In this document: positions 34,615 to 45,611 of the stretch, piece by piece
Layout: the number at the start of each line of letters is the position of its first letter
How positions within the stretch are numbered: the first letter of the stretch is position 1
NCBI GenBank assembly: GCA_030148725.1
Contig: JASBSU010000013.1
Coordinates: 62,001-126,000 of the forward strand
DNA length: 64,000 bases
Reading direction: 5' to 3'
From: Hyphomicrobium sp.
GTDB taxonomy: Bacteria > Pseudomonadota > Alphaproteobacteria > Rhizobiales > Hyphomicrobiaceae
Program-made: the position numbers and the translations under genes
Notes under the pieces: model-generated
Seen by the model: only the letters and a program-made list of their open reading frames with translations
Database searches by the model: none
What the model was told of the DNA's origin: nothing

Positions 34615-35828
34615 CGAATGAGGCGAACGATCTGAGCCCAACGGGCCAAGTATCGCTGTGGGTCGAGCGGCTCACGCTCACGAATTTTCGCAACTACGCG
34701 CACGCGGCGGTCGAGGTCGGCCCTGAACCGCAGGTGCTGATTGGCGCCAACGGTGCCGGCAAGACGAACCTTCTCGAAGCCGTATCGCTGCTTGCCCCCG
34801 GCCAGGGCATGCGCCGCGCCTCCTACCCTGATCTTGCGCGAGGCACCGGCGACGGCGGCTGGGCCGTCGCCGCGCGTACGCATACGCATGTCGGCCCGGT
34901 CGATATCGGCACCGGGCTTCTCGCCGAGAACGCCGACAATGAACGCGCGGGACGCCTCGTGCGCGTCAATGGCGAGACGGCCGGCGCGGGTTCCCTGGCT
35001 GATTACATGGAGGTCGTCTGGGTCACGCCCGCGATGGACGGCCTCTTCACCGGCCCCGGCTCCGAGCGTCGACGCTTCCTGGATCGGCTCATCCTGTGTT
35101 TCGACCCCCACTATCGCACCGGCGCCTCGCGCTTCGAGCGCGCCATGCAGCAGCGAAACCGCCTGCTGGCCGATGGCGTGCGCGATGCCTCGCGTTTCGA
35201 GGGGCTGGAATTGCTGATGGCCGAAACGGGCGTCGCCATTGCCGCCCAGCGTGCCGAGGCGGTGGCAGCGCTGGCCGCGATCATGGCCGAACGCACGGCG
35301 CGCGATCCAGGCTCGCCCTTCCCGGCTGCGGGCTTGGCCCTGGAAGGGGCGATCGACGCCGACCTCGAGCGCCTGCCTGCCATTGAGGTCGAGGACATTT
35401 ACCTGCAGCGCCTCCGCCAGGGCCGGGAGCGCGATCGCGCCGCCGGCCGCACGCTGGATGGCCCCCACCGCTCCGACCTGCTCGTCGCCCATGCCCCGAA
35501 GGCGATGCCCGCCCGCCTTTGCTCTACCGGCGAGCAGAAGGCGCTGCTGATCGGCCTGGTGTTGGCTCATGCGGAGCTTGTCGCACGCCGCCGCGATGCC
35601 GCGCCGATCCTGCTTCTCGACGAGGTGACGGCGCATCTCGACGCCGACCGCCGCGCCGCTCTGTTCGCCGAAATCCTCCGGCTGGGCGCCCAGGCTTGGA
35701 TGACCGGTACCGATGAAACGGCGTTTTCGGCCCTTGCCGGCAAGGCCCGATTCTGGCGGGTCGAAGACGGGCTTTTGCGCAACTATGGCGGAGCGCCCGA
35801 ACAAGGTGCCGCACTGCCTTCTAACTAG
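34611..35828 (+). CDS. recF: DNA replication and repair protein RecF
   Basis: An SMC-like ABC ATPase that loads RecA at gaps through RecOR. The 405-residue protein starts at ATG 34611 in an ATGA overlap with the preceding gene. It shows LTLTNFRNY (about 21-29), the Walker A GANGAGKTNLLEA (about 44-56), the ABC signature CSTGEQKALLIGL and the Walker B ILLLDEVTAHLD. The order dnaN - ATPase - recF - gyrB identifies the replication block. Confidence 0.96.
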   Translation: MTNEANDLSPTGQVSLWVERLTLTNFRNYAHAAVEVGPEPQVLIGANGAGKTNLLEAVSLLAPGQGMRRASYPDLARGTGDGGWAVAARTHTHVGPVDIGTGLLAENADNERAGRLVRVNGETAGAGSLADYMEVVWVTPAMDGLFTGPGSERRRFLDRLILCFDPHYRTGASRFERAMQQRNRLLADGVRDASRFEGLELLMAETGVAIAAQRAEAVAALAAIMAERTARDPGSPFPAAGLALEGAIDADLERLPAIEVEDIYLQRLRQGRERDRAAGRTLDGPHRSDLLVAHAPKAMPARLCSTGEQKALLIGLVLAHAELVARRRDAAPILLLDEVTAHLDADRRAALFAEILRLGAQAWMTGTDETAFSALAGKARFWRVEDGLLRNYGGAPEQGAALPSN

Positions 35829-35860
35829 CGGAAAATATTACTATTTATGTTGGGGCTGAC

Positions 35861-35940
35861 TTGCCCCGGAACGTGCTTTTCGCAGGCTTTCGTGCTATAA
35901 AATGCGCCGAGCCTGACAGACCCCTAGGACAATTCGATAA
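35861..35940 (+). promoter_or_regulatory. gyrB upstream promoter region
   Basis: The 112 bases before gyrB include TATAAA at 35896-35901, a good -10 hexamer, inside a GTGCTATAAAAT context. At a 17-base spacing the -35 would be GTGCTT, which is weak. Relaxation-sensitive gyrase promoters often have poor -35 boxes. AGGA precedes the start codon at about 11 bases. Confidence 0.4.
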
Positions 35941-38379
<2,439 letters not shown>

Positions 38380-38394
38380 GCGCACGGGACGGCG

Positions 38395-38577
38395 ATGGAC
38401 CCGCTGAAGCCATTGCCGCCGCTGGAACCGCTGCCGGCATTGGCCCGGCGCCGCAGGCGGCGGCTCCTCAGTTGGGCAACGGTGGTCGCGCTGCTCGGAG
38501 CCTTCGCGGCTGGCGCCTTCCACGCCTTCGGCGCCAAGGTTTTCGAGCGCGCCTGGGCGTTCTTCAACGTGTCGTGA
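38395..38577 (+). CDS. Small single-span membrane protein
   Basis: A 60-codon frame 15 bases after gyrB, beginning at ATG 38395 with GGGACGGCG before it. It encodes a Pro/Leu-rich head (MDPLKPLPPLEPLPAL), a run of six Arg, and one hydrophobic helix (LLSWATVVALLGAFAAGAF). Third codon positions are strongly G/C as in the neighbours, which argues for a real gene. No family is recognised. Confidence 0.5.
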   Translation: MDPLKPLPPLEPLPALARRRRRRLLSWATVVALLGAFAAGAFHAFGAKVFERAWAFFNVS

Positions 38578-38583
38578 CGGCCG

Positions 38584-39051
38584 TCACGCAACCCGTTCAT
38601 ACGTGCCGTCGATGACCGGCCCCTTGCCGGCACCCGGTGCCGACGGGCGATAGCCGCGCTTTTCAAGATGCCGCTGCAGCAGGCGCACGTTCTTCATGTT
38701 GGCTTTGAAGGCGACATCGAACGCGTCGCCGACGATCGGCACCGCGCCGACGACCGTGTCGATCAGCGAATTGCCGACCATGCGCCACAGGGTGAGCTTC
38801 GAGACGCCGAGCCGCCTTGCCTCCCAGATCAGGTAGGCCGAGACGATCTGTGCGAGCACGTCGCCGGCCACAGGCACGAGCCCGAGCAGAGAGTCCACGC
38901 CGAGCCGCAACCGTGTTCCGGGGATCGCGAACAGCGAATCCATGACCCGCGCCAGGGCATTGATGCGTGCGAGCGCCGCCTCGATCTCGGCATGTTCCAG
39001 ATGCTCGACGCGCTCGAACGTTCCGGCCATGCCGGGTTTGACGTAAGCCAT
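38584..39051 (-). CDS. DUF4112 membrane protein
   Basis: A 155-residue protein of the DUF4112 family. The conserved core RLRLGVDSLLGLVPVAGDVLAQIVSAYLI (split at about 46-74) and the following GNSLIDTVVGAVPIVGDAFDVAFKANMKNVRLL match the family, with two paired helices containing L-PVAGD and VPIVGD motifs. Function is unknown. The start at 39051 is the more likely of two; ATG 39105 is further upstream and unsupported. It converges on the small gene after gyrB. Confidence 0.85.
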   Translation of the reverse strand: MAYVKPGMAGTFERVEHLEHAEIEAALARINALARVMDSLFAIPGTRLRLGVDSLLGLVPVAGDVLAQIVSAYLIWEARRLGVSKLTLWRMVGNSLIDTVVGAVPIVGDAFDVAFKANMKNVRLLQRHLEKRGYRPSAPGAGKGPVIDGTYERVA

Positions 39052-39225
39052 GCTAATGCCCGCTCCGTTTCGGGAACAATCCGCCGCCGCCGACAAACCT
39101 GCCACGCGCGTTCCGGTTCCATATAGGAACGAATGTGATCACGTCGTTAGGGTTGTTTCGTGGCCGCTTCGGTGGTGCTAGGCTCAACCCAATCGTGCCG
39201 CGCGCCAGCAATCTGGGGGAAAGCC

Positions 39226-39516
39226 GTGCTGCGTCTGCTTCTTTCGATCAGCAACGTCGTCCTGTCGCTCATTCTCGGCGCGCTCCTGATGGCGTTTGTC
39301 GCCATCTACTCGCCTGAGACACTATCGATGATGCTGTCCTGGGCGCGCAGCTTTAAGGGGCTCATCACCTCCACTGGCCTCGACGCCAAATACAACATTT
39401 GGCTGGAGCTATTGCTCGAGGAGCGCCAGTTGCTGCTGATGTTCTTCACCGTGATCGCGCGAATCATTTTGGCGATCGTTGCCTACCCGATCATTCTTCT
39501 GCGTGAGAAAACCTGA
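39226..39516 (+). CDS. Two-helix membrane protein of unknown function
   Basis: A 96-residue protein with a hydrophobic helix at about 3-28 (LLLSISNVVLSLILGALLMA) and another near the C-terminus (LLLMFFTVIARIILAIVAYP). A GTG start at 39226 has GGGGAAAG five bases before it. An earlier GTG at 39160 would add 22 residues with little support. No family was recognised. It precedes the penicillin-binding protein by 131 bases in which I see no clear signals apart from the ribosome site. Confidence 0.6.
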   Translation: MLRLLLSISNVVLSLILGALLMAFVAIYSPETLSMMLSWARSFKGLITSTGLDAKYNIWLELLLEERQLLLMFFTVIARIILAIVAYPIILLREKT

Positions 39517-39647
39517 TAGTTCGGGCACTTAGTCGGTGCGACGCAAGGTTTACTGCGCCTTAGACGCACTCGGGTTAGGTTGATGGCGTCCGGCAGTTAA
39601 GCCGCAATCTTTCAGCAAGTCATATTCGATCGGGAGCAGGGCCTGGC

Positions 39648-41609
39648 ATGGGCCTATTTTCGTCAACGCCGTCAGAGCCCAAGCGCACCCAGATGCGTCG
39701 GCTGCTTGTCGTCCCGGTCGCTGTTGCAGCGGCGGGCGCGAGCATCATCGCGGCGTTTATGATCTATTACTCGGTGATCTATCCCGATCCGATGTCCCTG
39801 CGTCCCAAGGAAAGCGCGCCCTACGTGCGCATCCTGGCCCGCGACGGGTCGATGCTCACCGAGCGCGGCGGCAGCGACGACTATGTGCCGCTCGACCTCC
39901 TGCCCCACTACGTCGCCGACGCCGTGATCGCCACCGAGGACCAGCGCTTCTACGACCATCATGGCGTGGACCCGCTCGGCATGATGAGGGCCGCGATCAC
40001 CAACCTGCGCGAAGGCCGTACCGTCCAGGGCGGCTCGACCCTGACACAGCAGCTTGCCAAGAACCTCTATCTGACCTCCGACCGTACATTTTCGCGCAAG
40101 CTGGAAGAATTCACGCTCGCGCTCTGGTTGGAGATGAGGCTCTCGAAGGACGACATCCTCGAACTCTACCTCAACCGCGTCTATCTTGGCTCAGGTGCCT
40201 ACGGCGTCGATCAGGCCGCCCGTCGCTACTTCCGCAAGCCGGCGCGCAATCTGTCGCTCGGCGAGGCAGCGATGATCGCTGGTCTCTTGAAGGCCCCCTC
40301 CCGCTATTCGCCGCTGTCGAACCCGACGCTCGCGCGCACGCGCGCCCGCATTGTGCTCTCGCAGATGCAGGATGCTGGCTTCATCAGCGAGGATGAGGAG
40401 CGCCGCGCCGCAGAGGAAATTTCGCGCTCGTTCGAGCGTTCCGAGCGCGCCGAGCCGAACGGCGCCGACTACGCAATCGACTACGTCATGGAGCAGCTCG
40501 GCCCCGCCTACGTGGCGGGCGTCTCATCTGGCGCCGAAGGGATCGTTGTCGAAACGACGCTCGATGCACGCCTGCAGGCGAACGCCGCTGCCGTGATCGA
40601 GCAGGTGATCACGGCGCGCGGCCCGGAGTTGAACGCCAGCGAGGCCGCGGCCGTCGTCGTGGCCCGCGATGGCGGCATCTTGGCTCTCGTCGGCGGCCGG
40701 TCGTACGCGCAAACGCAGTTCAACCGCGCGGTGAAAGGGCGGCGCCAGCCCGGCTCGGCATTCAAGCCCTTCGTTTATCTCGCAGCCCTCGAAGCCGGTT
40801 ACACGCCGGACAGCATCGTCGAGGACCTCCCGCTCAGCATTGCCGGTTGGGCGCCTCGCAATGACAACGGCCAGTATCAAGGGCCGATGGCCATGCGCAC
40901 GGCGCTGGCCAAATCAGTCAACACCGTTGCGGCTCGCTTGACGCTGAAGGTCGGGCCGGCACGCGTCGCCAATACGGCGCGTCGCCTTGGCATCCGCTCG
41001 CCGCTCGCCAAGGATGCGACGATCTCGCTGGGAACGTCGGATGTTTCGCTGCTCGAATTGACCGGTGCCTACAACGTCATCGCCAACGGTGGCCGGACGG
41101 CTGAACCGTACGTGATCGCGCGCGTGCGCAGCACCCGCGGCGAGGATCTGTTCGTCCGCGCGCCGGCGCCTTTCGCGCAGCTCATCGCGCCCCCGCTCGT
41201 CGCATCGATGAACGACATGCTCGGGACGGCTCTGTCGGAAGGTACCGGGCGCCGCGCTGCTATCCCGCCGTATCCGGCTGCCGGCAAGACCGGCACCTCG
41301 CAAGGTTTCCGCGATGCTTGGTTCGTCGGCTACACCGCCTACCTGACGGCGGGCGTCTGGGCGGGCAACGATAACGGCGCCGCTATGAACCACGTCGTCG
41401 GCGGAAGCCTTCCGGCCGAGGTCTGGCGCGCGATCATGCTCAGCGCGCACGCCGGCAAGACGCCGCTGCCGCTCTCCGGACAGCCGCCGGCCGAAGCCTT
41501 CGAAGTGGCGCGTGAGATGTATCCCGAGAAAGGGATTGCCGACGATTTCGTCGCCCGCGCGATCGACCACGCGCTTGCTGAGGACACCGCCTCGATCGAT
41601 AAATTCTAA
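39648..41609 (+). CDS. Bifunctional class A penicillin-binding protein (PBP1A family)
   Basis: Polymerises and cross-links peptidoglycan in the periplasm. The 653-residue protein has one N-terminal helix (about 17-42) as membrane anchor. A glycosyltransferase family 51 domain follows, with catalytic ATEDQRFYDHHGVD (about 95-108), GGSTLTQQLAKNLYL and LEMRLSKDDILELYLN. The transpeptidase domain has the acylation site PGSAFKPFVYL (SxxK), KSVNT (SxN) and AGKTGTSQ. It lacks the long C-terminal extensions of E. coli PBP1A. GGGAGCAGGG precedes the ATG. The 131-base upstream gap follows the small membrane gene. Confidence 0.95.
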   Translation: MGLFSSTPSEPKRTQMRRLLVVPVAVAAAGASIIAAFMIYYSVIYPDPMSLRPKESAPYVRILARDGSMLTERGGSDDYVPLDLLPHYVADAVIATEDQRFYDHHGVDPLGMMRAAITNLREGRTVQGGSTLTQQLAKNLYLTSDRTFSRKLEEFTLALWLEMRLSKDDILELYLNRVYLGSGAYGVDQAARRYFRKPARNLSLGEAAMIAGLLKAPSRYSPLSNPTLARTRARIVLSQMQDAGFISEDEERRAAEEISRSFERSERAEPNGADYAIDYVMEQLGPAYVAGVSSGAEGIVVETTLDARLQANAAAVIEQVITARGPELNASEAAAVVVARDGGILALVGGRSYAQTQFNRAVKGRRQPGSAFKPFVYLAALEAGYTPDSIVEDLPLSIAGWAPRNDNGQYQGPMAMRTALAKSVNTVAARLTLKVGPARVANTARRLGIRSPLAKDATISLGTSDVSLLELTGAYNVIANGGRTAEPYVIARVRSTRGEDLFVRAPAPFAQLIAPPLVASMNDMLGTALSEGTGRRAAIPPYPAAGKTGTSQGFRDAWFVGYTAYLTAGVWAGNDNGAAMNHVVGGSLPAEVWRAIMLSAHAGKTPLPLSGQPPAEAFEVAREMYPEKGIADDFVARAIDHALAEDTASIDKF

Positions 41610-41637
41610 CGATGCAATTCGCGAGCGCCTGCGGCGC

Positions 41638-42384
41638 TCAGTCGGCCGACGGGCCGTAGCGATGCAGCTCCAGCCCATAGTGCTGTAGCCAGCGCTTGTC
41701 TTCCTTCATGCTAGGCACCAGCCGCTCCACGTGCGCCCAGAAGCGAGGGCCGTGGTTCATCTCGGCGAGATGCGCGACCTCATGGGCGGCCACATAGTCG
41801 AGAATACGCGGCGGCGCGAGGATGAGGCGCCACGAGAACGACAGAACGCCCGTCGTGGAGCAGGAACCCCAGCGGGTTGCCTGATCGCGTATGGCGATGC
41901 GCTTGGCTTTGACGCCGAGGGCACGCGCATGAACGACAACGCGCGCATCGAGATCGCGCCGCGCTTCCTCGGCGAGCCAGTCGCGCAGCCGCCGCGGCGC
42001 ATGTTCGGCGCGCCCTGAGACGCGCAATTCGGGGATATCCGTTGTGCGAGCGGCTCGCACGATGCCATCGCCCGCGGCGCGCTTGCCGGTGAATACGAGC
42101 GTGTGGAACTCGCCGCGCAGCGGCATCCGCGATCCACTCTCGAACGAGACTGCGGTTGGAATGCTGTTCAGACGCTCGCGCACCCATTCGATATTTCGAT
42201 CGATGAATGAGCCGGCTTCGCCGAGATCGCACTGAACAGGCAGCGTGACGATGACTGCGCGCCGCGTACGGCTGACACGCAGCGTCAGGCGGCGAGCACC
42301 TGGGTGGCGTCGAACTTCAACCGGGCAATCGAGCTCTTCGATGCGCGGACGCTTCAATGCCTGCCCCCGATCTGACTTCCGCAC
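41638..42384 (-). CDS. YgjP/SprT-like metal-dependent hydrolase (M48-type, DUF45)
   Basis: A 248-residue member of the YgjP-like zinc metallopeptidase family (DUF45). The zinc motif is VAAHEVAHLAEMNHGPRFW, giving HExxH plus a downstream His, at about residues 201-219. RWGSCSTTGVLSFSWRLILAPP just before it is the family signature WGSC. The GTG at 42384 is chosen because GAGGGGGA lies six bases upstream; the frame extends further without similarity. The substrate is unknown. It converges with the penicillin-binding protein gene. Confidence 0.9.
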   Translation of the reverse strand: MRKSDRGQALKRPRIEELDCPVEVRRHPGARRLTLRVSRTRRAVIVTLPVQCDLGEAGSFIDRNIEWVRERLNSIPTAVSFESGSRMPLRGEFHTLVFTGKRAAGDGIVRAARTTDIPELRVSGRAEHAPRRLRDWLAEEARRDLDARVVVHARALGVKAKRIAIRDQATRWGSCSTTGVLSFSWRLILAPPRILDYVAAHEVAHLAEMNHGPRFWAHVERLVPSMKEDKRWLQHYGLELHRYGPSAD

Positions 42385-42482
42385 CGACTTCCCCCTCGTG
42401 TAAACATCAACACGACGTTGGCCGGAACACTCATCGCAACCCGAGAGCCACAACGAGTACATTCTGACCTAGTCGAAATTCA

Positions 42483-42528
42483 GTTGCCTCGCCAGCGACA
42501 AAGCTGAGTCACCTCATGATGAGGCAAC
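42483..42528. repeat. Inverted repeats between the metallohydrolase and sco1 genes
   Basis: GTTGCCTC (42483-42490) is repeated inverted as GAGGCAAC (42521-42528), and the inner CCTCAT-G-ATGAGG (42512-42524) is itself palindromic. The element lies downstream of the sco1 gene on the minus strand and upstream of the hydrolase. It may end the sco1 transcript, although there is no U-run. Confidence 0.4.
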
Positions 42529-42564
42529 ACTGTGGCACTGTCGCCGCGCATTTCTCGGCGTGCG

Positions 42565-43176
42565 CTAAAGTGTTTTGTCGAGCTTCTCGACCATCTGATC
42601 GACGGTCGTCACCGGCGTGAAATGAGCAACATACGTGCCATCGGGACCCATGAGGTAGATGATGGACGTGTGGTTCATGCCGTATTCGGAAGGCGATTTC
42701 TCGTTCGGCGTCTTCTCATAGAACACCCGGTACGCGCGCGCTATGGCGGCAACCTCTTCCGGTGTTCCTGTCAGCCCGACGATCCGGTCGTCGAAGTTCT
42801 TCACATACGTTGCGAGTTTCTCCGAGGTGTCCCGTTCCGGGTCGACGCTGACGAAGATCGGTGTGACCTTCTCTGCCTTGGGCCCGAGTTTATCGAGCGC
42901 CGCAGCGATGAGCTGCAGCCCCGCCGGGCAGATGTCGGGACAGTTGGTGAACCCGAAGAACACCAGCATGTGGCGCCCGCGAAAGTCTTTATCGGTGACC
43001 TTCTTGCCGTGCTGATCGGTCAGCGTGAACGGGCCGCCAATCAGTGCCTTCCCCGTCGTCGTCGTTGTGCTTGAAGGCGCGAACACGGCGTTGCGCGCTT
43101 CAGGAAAAACCAGGACTGCCGCGAGGCCGCCGATCAAAACGCCAGCGACGATGCTCGCAATTACTTTTCCACGCAT
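42565..43176 (-). CDS. SCO1/SenC copper chaperone
   Basis: Delivers copper to the CuA site of cytochrome c oxidase, at the periplasmic face of the membrane. The 203-residue protein has a hydrophobic anchor at about 5-25. The thioredoxin-like domain carries the copper-binding TNCPDICP (CxxxC, about 78-85), FVSVDPERDT, and the ligand His in YGMNHTS (about 167). It is probably transcribed alone, divergent from regB. Its closeness to a redox two-component system may be relevant because RegB activity is linked to terminal oxidases in other alphaproteobacteria. Confidence 0.94.
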   Translation of the reverse strand: MRGKVIASIVAGVLIGGLAAVLVFPEARNAVFAPSSTTTTTGKALIGGPFTLTDQHGKKVTDKDFRGRHMLVFFGFTNCPDICPAGLQLIAAALDKLGPKAEKVTPIFVSVDPERDTSEKLATYVKNFDDRIVGLTGTPEEVAAIARAYRVFYEKTPNEKSPSEYGMNHTSIIYLMGPDGTYVAHFTPVTTVDQMVEKLDKTL

Positions 43177-43414
43177 GGGTACTCGCTACTCTGCCGCATC
43201 CGGCAATACGCTGTATGCCATCTTCGCGCAACTCGGCGTCTTCGTCGCGCGCGCGGAACGTTCTGGCGGCCCCGCAGCGCCTACCCCCGATGAGGCCACG
43301 CGTGCCAGACCGGCTCGATAAAATGCCTTGCGGCAACCGAGATACGAAATAGCTGGTGGATCATTTGGGGCCGCTGGAATATGCGAAGGGGCAGTCCGGT
43401 CTCCGAGGTAAAGC

Positions 43415-44770
43415 GTGTTGCTGCAGACATTCGCCCGCCGCAAGAAGAAATCCCTGGCGCTTGCCGACCCGGTCAACAATCGGCTGCGCCTCGCCACCAT
43501 CATCCGGCTGCGCTGGATCGCCGTGCTCGGCCAGTTCGCGGCCCTATCGGCGGTTGCCTTCGGGCTCGGCTTCTATGTCCCGATCGGTGCGTGCCTCACG
43601 GTCATCGCGCTGTCGGCATGGCTCAATGTATTCCTCGCCATCTGGTATCCCTCGCGCCACCGCCTCAGCGTGTCGTACGCCACCGGGCTGCTGGTCTACG
43701 ACATCCTGCAGCTTGCCACGCTGCTGTTCCTCACCGGCGGCATGGACAACCCGTTCGCGATGTTGATGGTCGCGCCCGTCACCGTTTCGGCCGCGACGCT
43801 TCCGCTTCGCAACACCATCGTCTTGGGTCTGCTGGCGCTCGCAGCAGCGGCGGTTCTCGTCGTCGCCCACGAACCACTGCCCTGGTACCCCGGCATCGAG
43901 CTTGAGCTGCCCGTCATCTACAAGATCGGCGCGTTCGCAGCCCTCTGCGTGTCGACGACCTTCATCGGGCTTTACGCGTGGCGTCTGACGAAAGAGGCGC
44001 GCCAGATGTCCGCGGCCTTGACGGCGACCGATGTCGTTCTGGCGCGTGAGCAGAAGCTGCACGCTCTCGATGGCCTCGCGGCGGCAGCTGCTCATGAACT
44101 CGGCACGCCGCTGTCGACCATCGTGCTCGTCACCAAGGAACTCGAATACGGCCTGAAGCCCGAAGACCCGATGTACGACGACATCGCGCTTCTCAAAACG
44201 CAGGCGCTGCGCTGCCGCGAGATCCTCCAGAAGCTGACGCGCCACCCCAGCGAGGAGGATCCCATGCACGCGCGCGTCAGCGTGCGTGACATGCTCGAAG
44301 AGGCGGCAGAGCCGTACTTCTCCGATAAGGTTGCGATCAGCATTTCCGCCGCTGCCGCCTACGACGCGCCCGACGGTTCCCGCCGGCAGGCTGAGGTGGA
44401 AAGACGCCCCGGCGTCATCTACGGCCTGGGCAACATCATCGAGAATGCGACCGAGTTCGCGAAATCCCGCGTCGAGGTTTCCGCTTCCTGGAGCGCTTCG
44501 GGCCTCACCGTCGCCATCGCCGATGATGGGCCCGGCTTCCCAGCCGAGATCATGGACAACATCGGCGAGCCCTATGTGACGACCCGCCCGGCCGAGATGC
44601 CCGACGGTATCCCCGCGGAGGATTCGACCGGCCTCGGCCTCGGCTTCTTCATCGCCAAGACCCTGCTCGAGCGTTCCGGAGCCACCGTGAGCCTCGCCAA
44701 TCGCACCAGCGGGGGCACCGGCGCCATCGTCACCGTGACGTGGCCGAGAGCCTTCATTCTGGCCCAATAG
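43415..44770 (+). CDS. regB: Redox-sensing sensor kinase RegB/ActS/PrrB
   Basis: A membrane histidine kinase of the global redox system, 451 residues. Six membrane helices span about 32-190. GGMDNPFAML (about 108-117) is the quinone-sensing loop. The H-box is AAAHELGTPLSTI with His227, and Cys267 in ALRCREIL corresponds to the redox-active Cys of RegB. The ATP domain shows NIIENATEFA, DDGPGFP and STGLGLGFFIAKTLLERSGA. The start is a GTG with GAGG seven bases before it. It is followed by its response regulator after 256 bases. Confidence 0.95.
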   Translation: MLLQTFARRKKKSLALADPVNNRLRLATIIRLRWIAVLGQFAALSAVAFGLGFYVPIGACLTVIALSAWLNVFLAIWYPSRHRLSVSYATGLLVYDILQLATLLFLTGGMDNPFAMLMVAPVTVSAATLPLRNTIVLGLLALAAAAVLVVAHEPLPWYPGIELELPVIYKIGAFAALCVSTTFIGLYAWRLTKEARQMSAALTATDVVLAREQKLHALDGLAAAAAHELGTPLSTIVLVTKELEYGLKPEDPMYDDIALLKTQALRCREILQKLTRHPSEEDPMHARVSVRDMLEEAAEPYFSDKVAISISAAAAYDAPDGSRRQAEVERRPGVIYGLGNIIENATEFAKSRVEVSASWSASGLTVAIADDGPGFPAEIMDNIGEPYVTTRPAEMPDGIPAEDSTGLGLGFFIAKTLLERSGATVSLANRTSGGTGAIVTVTWPRAFILAQ

Positions 44771-44867
44771 AGCCTAAGACGCGCGATTCTTTAATTTTTT
44801 TCGACCGTTAGGTGGGATTCGGGCTAATTCCGCGTTGACAAAAAGCGTATCTTGGGGCTGACAGACC

Positions 44868-44883
44868 TGCGACAAGGTGCGAC
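44868..44883 (+). promoter_or_regulatory. Direct repeat TGCGAC-N4-TGCGAC in the regA leader
   Basis: The 256-base gap between regB and regA contains TGCGAC at 44868-44873 and again at 44878-44883, a ten-base period. A TTGACA hexamer lies at 44835-44840. RegA-family proteins bind GCGNC-type repeats, so this may be an autoregulatory site for regA. No other signals are clear in the gap. Confidence 0.4.
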
Positions 44884-45026
44884 CTTACGTGGTGAAAGCC
44901 ACGCAGGGCTAGCACGGGCCGACCCCAATCGCCGAGCCGGTCCCCGACGTAACCCAGTTTTTGAGTAAGGAGGCGTTCGTGGAGGCGAAACACGCTGCCG
45001 CCCAATCCGGATTGGCCGGAGGAACA

Positions 45027-45596
45027 ATGAACGAAACAGAAGATCTTTCCTTCCGTCAGGACGAGCTTCCTGAAGACCGCTCGCTCATCGTCGTGGATGA
45101 CGACCGTGCTTTCGCGCAGCGTCTTGTACGGGCCATGGAGCTGCGCGGTTTCGAGGTGCGCGGTGCGCATTCGGTCGCCGAGGGCATCGACCTCATTCGT
45201 GAGCGCGCCCCGGCTTTCGCCGTAGTGGATATGCGCCTCGACGACGGCAACGGGCTCGACGTCATCGCCGAGCTGTCGCGGGCACGCCCCGACGCGCGTG
45301 CCATCGTCTTGACCGGTTACGGCAACATCGCAACGGCCGTTACTGCCGTTAAGCTCGGCGCTGTCGACTATCTCGCCAAGCCCGCCGACGCGGACGATGT
45401 CACCGACGCACTGCTTGCGCCGTCCGACGACAAGGCACCGCCGCCGGAGAACCCGATGTCGGCCGACCGCGTCCGTTGGGAGCATATCCAGCGCGTCTAC
45501 GAGCTGTGCAACCGCAACGTGTCGGAGACGGCGCGTCGCCTCAACATGCACCGCCGTACCTTGCAGCGCATTCTTGCCAAGCGCGCGCCGAAATAA
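45027..45596 (+). CDS. regA: Response regulator RegA/ActR/PrrA
   Basis: The partner of RegB, 189 residues. The receiver domain contains IVVDDDRAFA (about 21-30), phosphoacceptor Asp68 in VVDMRLDDGNGL, the conserved LTGYG and the YLAKPAD Lys. A short Pro linker (APPPENP) leads to the Fis-type HTH NVSETARRLNMHRRTLQRIL (about 164-183), which is nearly invariant in the family. The ATG at 45027 has GGAGG five bases before it. An in-frame ATG further up is not supported. It ends 15 bases from convergent mmcB. Confidence 0.96.
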   Translation: MNETEDLSFRQDELPEDRSLIVVDDDRAFAQRLVRAMELRGFEVRGAHSVAEGIDLIRERAPAFAVVDMRLDDGNGLDVIAELSRARPDARAIVLTGYGNIATAVTAVKLGAVDYLAKPADADDVTDALLAPSDDKAPPPENPMSADRVRWEHIQRVYELCNRNVSETARRLNMHRRTLQRILAKRAPK

Positions 45597-45611
45597 TCGG
45601 CGCCGCGAGGG

